Positions 1-10,663 of a stretch of DNA of 64,000 nt are shown here, piece after piece. The number at the start of each line of letters is the position of its first letter. The first letter of the stretch is position 1. The notes beneath the pieces are model-generated. The model worked only from the letters and a program-made list of their open reading frames with translations. It searched no databases and was not told where the DNA came from. A program made the position numbers and the translations under genes. Origin of the DNA: Streptomyces hiroshimensis (GTDB lineage Bacteria > Actinomycetota > Actinomycetes > Streptomycetales > Streptomycetaceae); the NCBI RefSeq assembly GCF_014650335.1, contig NZ_BMUT01000021.1, positions 1-64,000 on the forward strand. Reading direction: 5' to 3'.

Positions 1-249
1 CCGGCCAACGAAGCCGACATCCTCGTCCACGACGCGCACTCCGCGTCCCCGACGACGGCCTTCGCGCTCTCCCGCCTGGCCGACCCCGACACCCTGCACC
101 AGACGCCGATCGGCGTCTTCCGCAGCGTCGAGCGACCGGTCTACGACACCCAGATGGCCGATCAGCTGGAAGCGGCGATCGAGCAGAAGGGCAAGGGCGA
201 CCTGGCGGCGCTGCTCGCCGGGAACGACACCTGGACAGTCGTCGGATAG
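1..249 (+). CDS. korB: 2-oxoacid:ferredoxin oxidoreductase beta subunit, C-terminal end (partial)
   Basis: This is the last 82 codons of a gene that begins left of the window, read in frame from base 1 to TAG. The residues match the C-terminus of the thiamine-diphosphate beta subunit of 2-oxoglutarate/2-oxoacid:ferredoxin oxidoreductase: an ILVHDAH strand, then PIGVFRSVERPVYD, and a terminal DLAALLAGNDTW tail typical of actinobacterial KorB. With KorA (presumably just upstream) it would decarboxylate 2-oxoglutarate and reduce ferredoxin. The assignment rests on the tail only, because the TPP and cluster motifs are outside the window. The stop lies in a 12-bp duplication and is followed by a strong hairpin. 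Confidence 0.75.
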   Translation, partial: PANEADILVHDAHSASPTTAFALSRLADPDTLHQTPIGVFRSVERPVYDTQMADQLEAAIEQKGKGDLAALLAGNDTWTVVG

Positions 250-261
250 GTCGTCGGACAG
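238..261 (+). repeat. 12-bp tandem duplication containing the korB stop
   Basis: Two copies (238-249 GTCGTCGGATAG and 250-261 GTCGTCGGACAG) differ at one base. The TAG of korB is the last triplet of copy 1. In copy 2 the equivalent triplet is CAG. Confidence 0.85.
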
Positions 262-276
262 GTGAGCCGAGGCGCT

Positions 277-303
277 CGGACGGGCTGATTTCCGGCCCGT
301 CCG
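277..303 (+). terminator. Hairpin terminator after korB
   Basis: Perfect 9-bp arms (277-285 and 295-303, CGGACGGGC and its complement) flank a 9-nt loop, 28 bp after the korB stop. There is no clear T-run, as is usual in high-GC actinomycetes. Confidence 0.65.
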
Positions 304-349
304 GCGGCGTCTGACGCCCCCTCCCCCGCTCCCCCGCTCTCATAGAGCC

Positions 350-2329
350 ATGGCCGACCCCGATGCCACGCTCTCTCCCCCCATCCGCGACCGGCTCGCC
401 TACCGCGTGAAGTGCCGGCTGCTCGGGCCGCCCCTGGTCACCGAGCAGCTCTCCCGGGAGAAGCTCGGCAACCCCATGGCGCTCGGGGTGCTGGCCTCCG
501 ACTGCATCTCCTCCACCGCGTACGGCAGCGAGGAGATGCTGCGCATCCTCGTACCCGTCGTCGGGGTCGCCGCGTTCACCCTGCTCATGCCGGTCACGGG
601 CGCGATCCTGCTCGTCCTGCTGCTCCTGACGCTGTCGTACCGCGACGTGGTGTCCGTGTACACGCGCGCGGGCGGCTCGTACGTCGTCGCGCGGGAGAAC
701 TTCGGGCCGCGCATCGCCCAGATCGCCGCGGTCGCGCTCCTCGTCGACTACATCGTCACCGTCGCCGTCCAGACCGCGGCCGGCACCGACGCGCTGATCT
801 CCCTGGCCCACCTCACGGGCGAGGGGTACACGGGCATCGACCACCTCAAGCTGCCCATCACGGCAGCCGTCGTGGTGCTGCTGATGTACGGGAATCTGCG
901 GGGGATCCGTGAGGCGGGGCGGGCGTTCGCGGCGCCCGCGTACCTCTTCATGCTCGCCGTCGCGCTCCTGCTGGTCACCGGCCTCGTGCGGGCGCTGAAC
1001 GGCGGGCTCCCGCAGACCGACCTGCACGCGGCGGGCGTCGTGCCGCTCGGCCGGGAGGGGGACGGCTGGCTCTACGGCGCCTCCCTCTTCATGGTGCTCC
1101 GCGCCTTCGCCAACGGCGGTTCCTCGCTGACGGGACTGGAGGCCATCTCCAACGGCGTCTCCGCCTTCCGCCGGCCCCAGGGCGTCAACGCGCGGCGGAC
1201 GCTGACCGTCATGAGCTGCATCCTCGGCATCATGGTGCTGGGCGTCTCCACCCTCGCCCACTACACGCACGCCGTGCCCTACGTGGACGGCAACCCGACC
1301 GTCATCGCCCAGGAGGCCCACCTCGTCTTCGGCGACGGCTGGGCGGGCACGGTCGGGCTGGTGTTCGTACAGCTGGCGACCGCGCTCATCCTCTACACCG
1401 GCGCCAACACGCCCTTCACCGGCTTCCCCTTCCTCGCCAGCTTCGTCGCCGAGGACCGCTTCCTGCCGCGGAAGCTGATGCGGCGCGGCCACCGGCTGGC
1501 GTTCTCCGGCGGGATCATCTCCCTGACCGTCGTCGCGCTCGCGCTGCTGCTGGTCACGGGAGCGAATGTCGACAAGCTGGTCGCCCTGTACGCGATCGGC
1601 GTCTTCACGGGCTTCACGATGGCCGCCGCCGGGATGACCGCGCACTACTGGCGGCGCCGGGAGGGCGGCTGGCGGATCGGCGTGAACGTCGTGGCGGCCG
1701 TGGTGTCGGCGCTGGTCGTCGTGATCTTCGCGATCACGAAGTTCACGGAGGGCGCGTGGCTGGTCGTCGTGGTCTTCCCGCTCGGGGTGTGGGCGCTCAT
1801 CCGCATCAACCGCGAGTACCGGGAGGAGGCCGCGGCCCTGGAGACCATGCCGCCCCGCTCCGAGGCCGCCGAGTCGCCGCACTGGCGGCGGCACCTCGTG
1901 TACGTCCTGGTCGACGTGCTCGACCTCGCCACGGTCAAGGCGCTGCGGTACGCGCACGAGCTGCGGCCCGACCAGGTGCGGGCCGTGCACTTCGTCATCG
2001 ACGAGGAGCGGGCACGGCGGCTGGCCGCGCGGTGGGAGGAACTGCCCGGGACGGACGTGCCGCTGGAGCTCGTCGACTGCCCGGACCGGCGGCTGCGGCA
2101 CGCCGTGGCCTCGCTGGCCGCGCGCGACACGGCCGACGGGACGACGGCTCTGACGCTCCTCGTCCCACGACGGACGTATGCGCGTCCGCTCGCCGCGCTC
2201 CTGCACACGGACTCCGGGGACGAGTTGGCCAAGGCGTTGCAGCATTTGCCGAATGTGGCGGTGACGGTGGTGCCGTTCGATGTGACGGCGGCCATGGCGC
2301 GGATGCGCGCGCGGGTCCGTACGCCGTGA
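350..2329 (+). CDS. APC-superfamily amino-acid/polyamine permease with soluble C-terminal domain
   Basis: A 659-residue integral membrane protein. About twelve hydrophobic helices run from residue 40 to 475. The APC-type signatures SSTAYG (about 54-59) and YTRAGGSYVVARENFG (about 104-119) are present. Residues about 505-655 form a soluble alpha/beta segment (HLVYVLVDVLDLATVKALRYA onward) resembling a universal-stress-type regulatory domain, an architecture common in actinobacterial APC permeases. The substrate cannot be told from sequence; import of an amino acid or amine is the family expectation. The ATG start has only a weak ribosome site. It is monocistronic between korB and rarD. Confidence 0.75.
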   Translation: MADPDATLSPPIRDRLAYRVKCRLLGPPLVTEQLSREKLGNPMALGVLASDCISSTAYGSEEMLRILVPVVGVAAFTLLMPVTGAILLVLLLLTLSYRDVVSVYTRAGGSYVVARENFGPRIAQIAAVALLVDYIVTVAVQTAAGTDALISLAHLTGEGYTGIDHLKLPITAAVVVLLMYGNLRGIREAGRAFAAPAYLFMLAVALLLVTGLVRALNGGLPQTDLHAAGVVPLGREGDGWLYGASLFMVLRAFANGGSSLTGLEAISNGVSAFRRPQGVNARRTLTVMSCILGIMVLGVSTLAHYTHAVPYVDGNPTVIAQEAHLVFGDGWAGTVGLVFVQLATALILYTGANTPFTGFPFLASFVAEDRFLPRKLMRRGHRLAFSGGIISLTVVALALLLVTGANVDKLVALYAIGVFTGFTMAAAGMTAHYWRRREGGWRIGVNVVAAVVSALVVVIFAITKFTEGAWLVVVVFPLGVWALIRINREYREEAAALETMPPRSEAAESPHWRRHLVYVLVDVLDLATVKALRYAHELRPDQVRAVHFVIDEERARRLAARWEELPGTDVPLELVDCPDRRLRHAVASLAARDTADGTTALTLLVPRRTYARPLAALLHTDSGDELAKALQHLPNVAVTVVPFDVTAAMARMRARVRTP

Positions 2330-2418
2330 GGCGGGCCCGGCACCGCCGGACCGGTTGACGGTGGCTGCGCGCCGTCGCGGCGGGAGAAGAGCCCCGGTCC
2401 CGCCCTTTCACCGTTTCC

Positions 2419-2434
2419 TGGGGGCAAGCCCCCA
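2419..2434. terminator. GGGGGC/GCCCCC hairpin between permease and rarD
   Basis: TGGGGGC (2419-2425) and GCCCCCA (2428-2434) are perfectly complementary with only AA between them, so the stem must open a few pairs. It lies 90 bp after the permease stop in a gap without genes and is a plausible terminator. Confidence 0.4.
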
Positions 2435-2525
2435 GCCCCCCAGCTCCCGCTTCGTACCCGGCACCGCCGCGCTCGCCTCGGATACCTTCACAAGGGCGCG
2501 ACCACCACCCGCCCTGGAGGGGACC

Positions 2526-5090
<2,565 letters not shown>

Positions 5091-5136
5091 CACCATCCAG
5101 AACGCTGTCCAGACCACTGAGGGCACAACCCCGCAG

Positions 5137-5172
5137 CGGGCCCGGGAGGCCGTGACCGTCCTCCCGGGCCCG
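5137..5172. terminator. Bidirectional terminator between M28 peptidase and ABC permease
   Basis: Perfect 13-bp arms (5137-5149 CGGGCCCGGGAGG and 5160-5172) enclose a 10-nt loop, followed on the plus strand by CACCCCTTTT. It lies between two converging genes and can end both transcripts. Confidence 0.85.
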
Positions 5173-5197
5173 CACCCCTTTTCGTGCACGCCGGCCG

Positions 5198-6118
5198 CTA
5201 GGCCGTGATGTCCTTCGTCGTGAACCGCGCCCACGCCGCCGACCCGAACACGGCCGCGTACAGCGCCTGCAGGCCGAGGTTGTCCAGCACCTGGTCCCAG
5301 TAGACCGGGGCGCGCAGCAGGTCCGCGAAGCTCAGCCAGTAGTGCGGGAAGAGGTACGGCTGGATCGCGTGCAGCTGCGGGAACTGGTCCAGGATCTGCG
5401 CCGTGATCAGCAGGCCCACCGTCGTGGCCATCGCCGCGATCCCGCTGCCGGTGAGCGTGGAGACGAACAGCCCGAGCGCCGCGATGCCCACCAGCGACAG
5501 CGCCACCGCCCCCGCGACCGCCAGCGCCCGCAGCAGCCCTTCCCCGAAGGACACCGTCACCCCGCTGATCAGGGTCACGTCCCCCAGCGGGAACAGCACC
5601 GCCCCGACGGCGAGCGCCAAGGCCGCGACGGTCAGGGTCGCCGCGCAGCAGAACGTCAGCGTCGCCGCGAACTTGGCCAGCAGCAGCCGGGTGCGGCCCG
5701 CGGGCGCGACCAGCAGATAGCGCAGCGTGCCCGAGCTCGCCTCGCCCGCCACGGAGTCGCCCGCGATCACGCCGATCGCCATCGGCAGGAAGAAGGGCAG
5801 GGTCGCGGCGAGCGAGGTGAAGACCAGGAAGAGGCCGTTGTTGGTGACCTGGCTGATGAACGCCGGGCCCCCTCCCCCGTGACCGGCCGCGCCGCCGTCC
5901 TGCGTCTCCATCTTCACGGCGACGCCCACCAGCACGGGCACGGCCGCGAGCACCCCGAGCAGCGCGAACGTGCGCCACCGCCGGAACACCGTCGCCACCT
6001 CGCTGCGGAAGAGCGACAGCGCCCACAGCGGGCTCGGGGTGCGCCTCGCCGTGGCGGCGGGAACGGCCCGGGCCATGGCCCCGGCCCCGGACCCTGCTCC
6101 GGCCTCAGCCTGCGACAT
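5198..6118 (-). CDS. ABC-2 type transporter permease
   Basis: A 306-residue membrane subunit with six hydrophobic segments, the first at about 45-70 (WRTFALLGVLAAVPVLVGVAV) and the last near 275-300, typical of ABC-2 exporters. An AESSGTLRYLLVAP-like segment (about 127-140) is the conserved cytoplasmic coupling region. Its start overlaps the 3-prime end of the ATPase gene by 14 bp, so the two are translationally coupled and form one exporter. Substrate unknown. The upstream LolA-like gene suggests a link to the cell envelope, but that is inference from position. Confidence 0.85.
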   Translation of the reverse strand: MSQAEAGAGSGAGAMARAVPAATARRTPSPLWALSLFRSEVATVFRRWRTFALLGVLAAVPVLVGVAVKMETQDGGAAGHGGGGPAFISQVTNNGLFLVFTSLAATLPFFLPMAIGVIAGDSVAGEASSGTLRYLLVAPAGRTRLLLAKFAATLTFCCAATLTVAALALAVGAVLFPLGDVTLISGVTVSFGEGLLRALAVAGAVALSLVGIAALGLFVSTLTGSGIAAMATTVGLLITAQILDQFPQLHAIQPYLFPHYWLSFADLLRAPVYWDQVLDNLGLQALYAAVFGSAAWARFTTKDITA

Positions 6119-7064
6119 CGAATCCCTCTCCGGTGAGTGCGACGAAGGCGTCCTCCAGGGAGGCGCGTTCGGTGCCGAAGGAACGCACGCGGACGCCCGC
6201 GCGGACGAGCGCGGCGTTGAGGTCCGCGAGCTCCCGGGCGACGACGGGCAGTTCGCCGGTGACGCGGTCGTCGTCGACGGTGAGGTCGTTCACGCCGTGC
6301 TCCTTGAGCACGCGGACGGCCTCCGCCGTGTCGGGGGTGGTGACGGCCAGCCTGCCGCGCGCGGAGGAGGCCAGCTCCGCGACCGTGCCCTGGGTCAGGA
6401 GGCGGCCCTGGGCCATCACGGCGACGTGGGTGCACACCTGCTCGATCTCGTCGAGCAGGTGCGAGGAGAGGAAGACGGTGGTGCCCTCGGAGGCGAGGCC
6501 GCGCACCAGGGTGCGGATCTCGCGCATGCCCTGCGGGTCGAGGCCGTTGGTGGGCTCGTCCAGGACCAGCAGCTCGCGCGGCTGCAGGAGGGCCGCGGCC
6601 AGGCCCAGGCGCTGCTTCATGCCGAGGGAGTACGCGCGGGCCTTCTTGCCCGCCGCGGCGACCAGCCCGACCCGGTCCAGGGCGGCGTCCACCCGGGCCT
6701 TGCGGGTGCGGGGGTCGGCCGTGGGGTCGGCGGCGTCGAACCGCACGAGGTTGTCACGGCCGGTGAGGAAGCCGTAGAGGGCCGGGCCCTCGATCAGCGC
6801 GCCCACCCGGGGCAGCACGCGCCGCCCGGCCCGCGGCATCTCCTCGCCGAGGACGCGGGCGGTGCCGGAGGTCGGCTCGATCAGCCCCATGAGCATCCGG
6901 ATGGTGGTGGTCTTGCCGGAGCCGTTGGGGCCCAGGAAGCCGAAGACGCTGCCGCGCGGCACGACGAGGTCGAGCCGGTCGACGGCGAGCTGCCCGCCCC
7001 GGTAGCGCTTGGTGAGCGCGTGGGTGGCTATCGCCGGTTCCCCGGCGGCGGACAGCTCCTCCAT
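6105..7064 (-). CDS. ABC transporter ATP-binding protein
   Basis: A 319-residue ATPase with every motif in place: Walker A GPNGSGKT (45-52), signature YSLGMKQ (145-151), Walker B LLVLDEP (165-171) and the switch His202 in LSSHLLDE. The last 90 residues form the C-terminal extension common in ABC-2 drug/antibiotic-type exporters. It energises the permease whose gene overlaps its 3-prime end. The ATG at 7064 is preceded by a purine-rich GGGGAGG site. The LolA-like gene lies 69 bp upstream on the same strand, so a three-gene operon is likely. Confidence 0.92.
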   Translation of the reverse strand: MEELSAAGEPAIATHALTKRYRGGQLAVDRLDLVVPRGSVFGFLGPNGSGKTTTIRMLMGLIEPTSGTARVLGEEMPRAGRRVLPRVGALIEGPALYGFLTGRDNLVRFDAADPTADPRTRKARVDAALDRVGLVAAAGKKARAYSLGMKQRLGLAAALLQPRELLVLDEPTNGLDPQGMREIRTLVRGLASEGTTVFLSSHLLDEIEQVCTHVAVMAQGRLLTQGTVAELASSARGRLAVTTPDTAEAVRVLKEHGVNDLTVDDDRVTGELPVVARELADLNAALVRAGVRVRSFGTERASLEDAFVALTGEGFDVAG

Positions 7065-7084
7065 GGGGCCTCCCCTGCTGTGCT

Positions 7085-7136
7085 GCTGTACGGACCTGTT
7101 CTACGGATCCGTTCTACGGATCTGCTGTACGCGCTA
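7085..7136 (-). repeat. Four-copy 13-bp tandem repeat beginning at the LolA-like stop
   Basis: Read on the minus strand the units are TAGCGCGTACAGC, AGATCCGTAGAAC, GGATCCGTAGAAC and AGGTCCGTACAGC. The first unit starts with the TAG stop (7134-7136). The middle two are identical at 12 of 13 bases, and all four share a CGTA core. Confidence 0.75.
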
Positions 7137-8414
7137 CTTCGACGCGGCCTTGACGAGCGCGTCCTTGGTGACGGCGCCCACGTAGACCTTGCCGTCGTCC
7201 GTGACCAGGGCGTTGACCAGGCGGGTACTGAAGACGTGGCCCGAGCCGAAGGAGCCCGAGACCTTGCTGCCGAGGCCGTCCAGCAGGGCACCGGCCGGGC
7301 CGGCGTCCTTGCCGCCCTTGGCGCCCGCGCCCATGCCCACGCCGCCGGGCGCCTTGAACTCGGCGATGGACGTCCAGCTCTTCCCGATCACGTTCATGCC
7401 GGACAGGCCGGACTCGTCCATGCCCTTCTTCCGGTCGTCGTGGCCGCCCTTGCCGCTCTTGCCGCCCTCGCCGCCCTTGGCGTCCTTGTCCTCGGTGACC
7501 TTGGCGCCCTTCGGCGGGGTGAAGGCGAAGGTGTCCGCGGCCGGCTTGGCGAAGTCGACCTTGGTGAAGGCCGCCTCGACGACGGCCTTGCCGCCGCCCT
7601 TCGGAGCGAGCGTGAACTTCAGCGGCACGCCGTTCTTCGCGTCCACCGCGATACGGACCGCGCCGACCGTCGTCTCGCCCTGCTTGGGCTTGATGACCAG
7701 CTGGTAGGCGTCCCGCCCGGCGACCTTGGCCGTGCCGTCGACCGTCACCGACGTGGAGTCGTCCACGGCGGCGAGCGTCTTCTTGGCGAGGTCCTGCGGC
7801 GAGGCGCCGCGCAGCTCCTCGGGGGCCTCCTTGTGGCCCTTCGCGTCCTTGGGCGCCGTCGAGTGGTGGACGGTGTTGCTCTTGCTGTCGTACGCCCAGA
7901 CCTGGTCGCCGTTGCGGATCAGGCTGTACTCCGCGGCGCGCTCCACGATCGACAGCCGCTGCTTGTCGGGGCCGTCGGCGGCGACGCGCAGGGTGTGCGT
8001 ACCGGAGGCGAGCTCGGTGAGCTTGGCCTGCGGCGAGGCGTCCGCGCCGTCGCCCTCGCCCTTGCCCTTGCCGGCGGAGCCGTGGCCCGCCTTGCCGCCG
8101 GGGGCGTCGCCGAGCGAGAGGCCCGCGGGCAGCGAGGGCAGGCCCAGGTCGGTGGTGACCTTGACGGTGCCGGACAGCTGCTGCGTGTCCGACTTCGCCA
8201 TCTTGGCTATGAGGTCCTGCGCGCTGATCTTGGGCAGATCGGGGTCGCCGCTGCTCGCGAGGGCCGTGCCGATCCCGATCGACGCCGCGGCGATGCCGGC
8301 CACCGCGACCGGGACGGCGTAGCGGACGGCCTTGCGGCGGCCCGGTGCCCGCCCGGCGCTTTCCCCGGCGCCGGCCGCCCCGTCGGTGCCGTGGGTCGGT
8401 TCGTTGCGTGCCAT
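7134..8414 (-). CDS. Membrane-anchored LolA-like (DUF2092-type) protein
   Basis: A 426-residue protein. A basic RRK stretch (about 26-28) and one hydrophobic segment (about 32-52) form an uncleaved anchor or signal sequence. The extracellular part has LolA-like features: repeated short beta strands such as LSGTVKVTTDLGLP and KAVVEAAFTKVDFAKPAADTFAFTPP, interrupted by a Gly/Lys-rich linker near 325-345. In actinomycetes this family is annotated as a lipoprotein-carrier/sigma-factor-regulator-like protein of unproven role. The ATG at 8414 is preferred over an upstream in-frame start because GGAGG lies 8 nt before it. It probably heads the ABC operon. Confidence 0.75.
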   Translation of the reverse strand: MARNEPTHGTDGAAGAGESAGRAPGRRKAVRYAVPVAVAGIAAASIGIGTALASSGDPDLPKISAQDLIAKMAKSDTQQLSGTVKVTTDLGLPSLPAGLSLGDAPGGKAGHGSAGKGKGEGDGADASPQAKLTELASGTHTLRVAADGPDKQRLSIVERAAEYSLIRNGDQVWAYDSKSNTVHHSTAPKDAKGHKEAPEELRGASPQDLAKKTLAAVDDSTSVTVDGTAKVAGRDAYQLVIKPKQGETTVGAVRIAVDAKNGVPLKFTLAPKGGGKAVVEAAFTKVDFAKPAADTFAFTPPKGAKVTEDKDAKGGEGGKSGKGGHDDRKKGMDESGLSGMNVIGKSWTSIAEFKAPGGVGMGAGAKGGKDAGPAGALLDGLGSKVSGSFGSGHVFSTRLVNALVTDDGKVYVGAVTKDALVKAASK

Positions 8415-8756
8415 GTCCTCTACCTCCGTCGTCGGCGGCGGTCTCGACGTGTCGTGCACTCGCCACCCGCTGAGCTCATTGTGAGCCCGGCCGCTCGGTG
8501 GTGGAGCGGGGAATCCGGGGCTTTTTCCCCGGTCTCTTCCTTCGCCTCGAGACACTTCGATTCCACCAGAGGCGGCCTGCCGGGTCATCAGACGACGGGA
8601 TCAAGTCCGTGTACCCCTTGGGTAGGACATCCCCTACGGGGCCGCCACCCACGAGGGGGAGACGGCACCTGACCTTCGTCACGGGCAGGCCGTCGGGCGG
8701 GCCGTAGCGCGGGGCCGTCAGGCAGGGCCGTCAGGCAGGGCCGTCAGGCAGGGCCG
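8415..8756. other. Intergenic region upstream of the LolA-like gene
   Basis: 342 bp without a convincing gene. It holds the presumed promoter of the LolA-like gene, a 6-bp hairpin CCGGGG-CTTTTT-CCCCGG (8516-8533) and, at its left-reading end, the 13-bp repeat of the polyprenyl synthase stop. I could not pick a promoter with confidence. Confidence 0.5.
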
Positions 8757-8760
8757 TCAG
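8713..8760 (-). repeat. 13-bp tandem repeat (3.7 copies) starting at the polyprenyl synthase stop
   Basis: On the plus strand GGCCGTCAGGCAG occurs three times perfectly (8713-8725, 8726-8738, 8739-8751) plus a 9-bp partial copy. On the gene strand each unit reads TGACGGCCCTGCC, beginning with the TGA stop at 8757-8759. Successive copies place TGA in frames 0, 1 and 2 and then 0 again. Confidence 0.95.
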
Positions 8761-9767
8761 CCGGCCCGGTGCACCACCGCGTCGCACAGGTTCTCCAGGG
8801 CCGCCTTGGCGAAGCACTCGGGCAGCGGGGCCAGCACGGACCGCGCCTCCTCGGCGTAGCGCACGGTGTCGCGGCGGGCCTGCTCCAGCGCCGGGTGGGC
8901 GCGCAGACGGCGCAGCACCTCGGCGTGCAGGGCGTCGTCGGCGAGGTCGCCGTCGAGCATCTCGCACAGTTCGAGGTCGGCGGGCGAGCCGGTGGCGGCG
9001 GCCTGGGCACGCAGGTGGAGGACGGGGAGGGTGGCGATGCCCTCGCGCAGGTCGGTGCCGGGGGTCTTGCCGGACTCGTGGGAGTCGCTGGCGATGTCGA
9101 GGACGTCGTCGGCCAGCTGGAAAGCCATGCCGAGGCGCTCGCCGTAGTGGGTGAGGACGTCGACGGTGCGCTCGTCGGCGCCGGACATCATCGCGCCGTA
9201 CCGCCCGGAGACGGCGACCAGCGAGCCGGTCTTGCCCGCGAGGACGTCGAGGTAGTGCTCGATGGGGTCGCGGCCGTCGCGGGGACCCGCGGTCTCCAGG
9301 ATCTGGCCGGTGACCAGCCGCTCGAAGGCCTCGGCCTGGATGCGGACGGCCTCGGGGCCGAGGTCCGCGAGGATCTGGGAGGCGCGGGCGAAGAGGAAGT
9401 CGCCGGTGAGGACGGCCAGGGAGTTGCCCCAGCGGACGTTGGCGCTGTCCACGCCGCGGCGCTTCTCGGCCTCGTCCATGACGTCGTCGTGGTAGAGGGT
9501 GGCCAGGTGCGTGAGCTCGACGACGACGGCGGAGGGGACGACGCCCGGGGCGTAGGGATCGCCGAACTGGGCGGCGAGCATCACCAGCAGTGGCCGGAAA
9601 CGCTTGCCTCCGGCGCGCACGAGGTGCTGCGCGGCCTCGGTGATGAAGGGCACGTCGCTCTTGGTGGCCTCAAGGAGGCCTTCCTCGACAGCGGCCAGTC
9701 CCGCCTGGACATCGGCTTCAAGAGCCTGGTCCCGCACGCTCAGCCCGAAAGGCCCGACGACGGTCAC
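8757..9767 (-). CDS. Long-chain polyprenyl diphosphate synthase
   Basis: A 336-residue trans-isoprenyl diphosphate synthase. GGKRFRP (53-59) binds isopentenyl diphosphate; DDVMD (94-98) and DDVLD (220-224) are the two Mg-binding aspartate motifs. The residue five positions before the first motif is Ala89, small enough to let the chain grow long, which fits a nonaprenyl-type product for menaquinone rather than C20. The GTG start at 9767 has AGGAG eight bases upstream. It is a single gene. The neighbourhood of menG, the mqn genes and complex I supports a quinone side-chain role, although the exact chain length is inferred. Confidence 0.88.
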   Translation of the reverse strand: MTVVGPFGLSVRDQALEADVQAGLAAVEEGLLEATKSDVPFITEAAQHLVRAGGKRFRPLLVMLAAQFGDPYAPGVVPSAVVVELTHLATLYHDDVMDEAEKRRGVDSANVRWGNSLAVLTGDFLFARASQILADLGPEAVRIQAEAFERLVTGQILETAGPRDGRDPIEHYLDVLAGKTGSLVAVSGRYGAMMSGADERTVDVLTHYGERLGMAFQLADDVLDIASDSHESGKTPGTDLREGIATLPVLHLRAQAAATGSPADLELCEMLDGDLADDALHAEVLRRLRAHPALEQARRDTVRYAEEARSVLAPLPECFAKAALENLCDAVVHRAG

Positions 9768-10230
9768 GAGGGGTACTCCTGTCTGCCTGCGAACACGGGG
9801 TTTGTCGATGTGTCGCTGTCTCCACCGAAAGTCAGCGTATCCGGTCGGCTGTGGATCACCGTGGCCGCCCGTCCGGGTTGCGGTGTCCCGGGCCCTTCAC
9901 GGACCCTCGCTCCGGCCGGTGTCGGGCATCCACCGCGACCCGATACGCGTGCTGGTGTGCGACGTACGTGCGACCTGACATGTGCCCCGCGCGGCCCTTG
10001 GTCACCCCGCCGGCGGCCCTGCCGGGCGGGATGCGGGCCCTGGGTTTCGGCCACGGGCCTGCCGGCGGCTTTACGGGGTCCCCGCGGGTGCGGCGGCGCG
10101 AAGTCCGTCGTGAGGCCGCTCGCCGTCGCGGCGGACGGGCCCGGGCCACCCCGCCCCGGCGCCCGGCGCGATACCGGTCCGGCACCGCCGGACTCCACCG
10201 CGGTCGGCTCGCCCTGGGCCTGTCCGCTGC

Positions 10231-10272
10231 GGGTCCGCTGGCGGCCGGTACGGGTCCGCTGCGGGCCGGTAC
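10231..10272. repeat. 21-bp tandem duplication
   Basis: 10231-10251 (GGGTCCGCTGGCGGCCGGTAC) is repeated at 10252-10272 with 19 of 21 bases identical, and is preceded by a partial TGTCCGCTGC copy. It abuts the left copy of the inverted repeat element. Confidence 0.8.
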
Positions 10273-10318
10273 GGCACCGCCGGGATGCGCCGTTGTGGTT
10301 GCTCACCGCCGCGGCGGA
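10269..10318 (+). repeat. Dispersed intergenic element, copy A
   Basis: A 50-bp sequence beginning GTACGGCACCGCCGGG and ending CCGCCGCGGCGGA. The reverse complement of 10512-10561 matches it at 41 of 50 bases. The copies at 47.4-47.5 kb share its CGGCACCGCCGG head, GCGCCGT middle and GCGGCGGA tail at the same spacing. Confidence 0.8.
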
Positions 10319-10511
10319 AGTGTGCGGCAGGGCACCCGATCCGGTGTCCCGCCCCGGCTCCTTGCCGCAGGCGCACCGGCCGGCCGCCCGGCCCGAGGAG
10401 CCGGACGCCGCCGGACGCCGCCGTCGTGGTCACACGCCATCGCGGTGGATCTGCCCATGGATGCACACCGGGGCGGCCGCCCCGGCAGCTCCTTGCCGCA
10501 GGCGAGAAGAC

Positions 10512-10561
10512 TCCGCCGCAGCGGCGCTCAGCCACGACGACGCAGCCCGGCGGCGCCGTAC
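10512..10561 (-). repeat. Dispersed intergenic element, copy B (inverted)
   Basis: Opposite orientation to copy A, 193 bp away. The pair could form a long cruciform or RNA stem. The intervening 193 bp carry another degenerate copy (about 10425-10455). Confidence 0.8.
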
Positions 10562-10663
10562 CGTGCGGGCCCCGTAGAACAGCGGACCGCCCGCCCGCTG
10601 CCCCACCCTTACGGGTCAGGACAGTGGGCGGGCCGAGCCAGGCCGAGCTGGGCCGGGCCGTGG

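Larger units (their letters stand above)
9768..10663. other. Repeat-rich 0.9-kb intergenic region
   Basis: No gene here looks real: all long frames give Arg/Gly/Pro-rich peptides without domains. The left 150 bp should hold the polyprenyl synthase promoter. From 10.1 kb on it is built of repeats: a 21-bp tandem (10231-10272), an inverted pair of a 50-bp element (10269-10318 and 10512-10561), and degenerate fragments of the same element near 10106-10137 and 10425-10455. Confidence 0.6.

Noticed and set aside
9764-10306. A 180-codon minus-strand frame running leftward into the polyprenyl synthase start
   Set aside because: The peptide is Arg/Gly/Pro-rich with no domain, its end overlaps the synthase ribosome site, and it runs through the repeat region. 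It looks like an open frame due to high GC.
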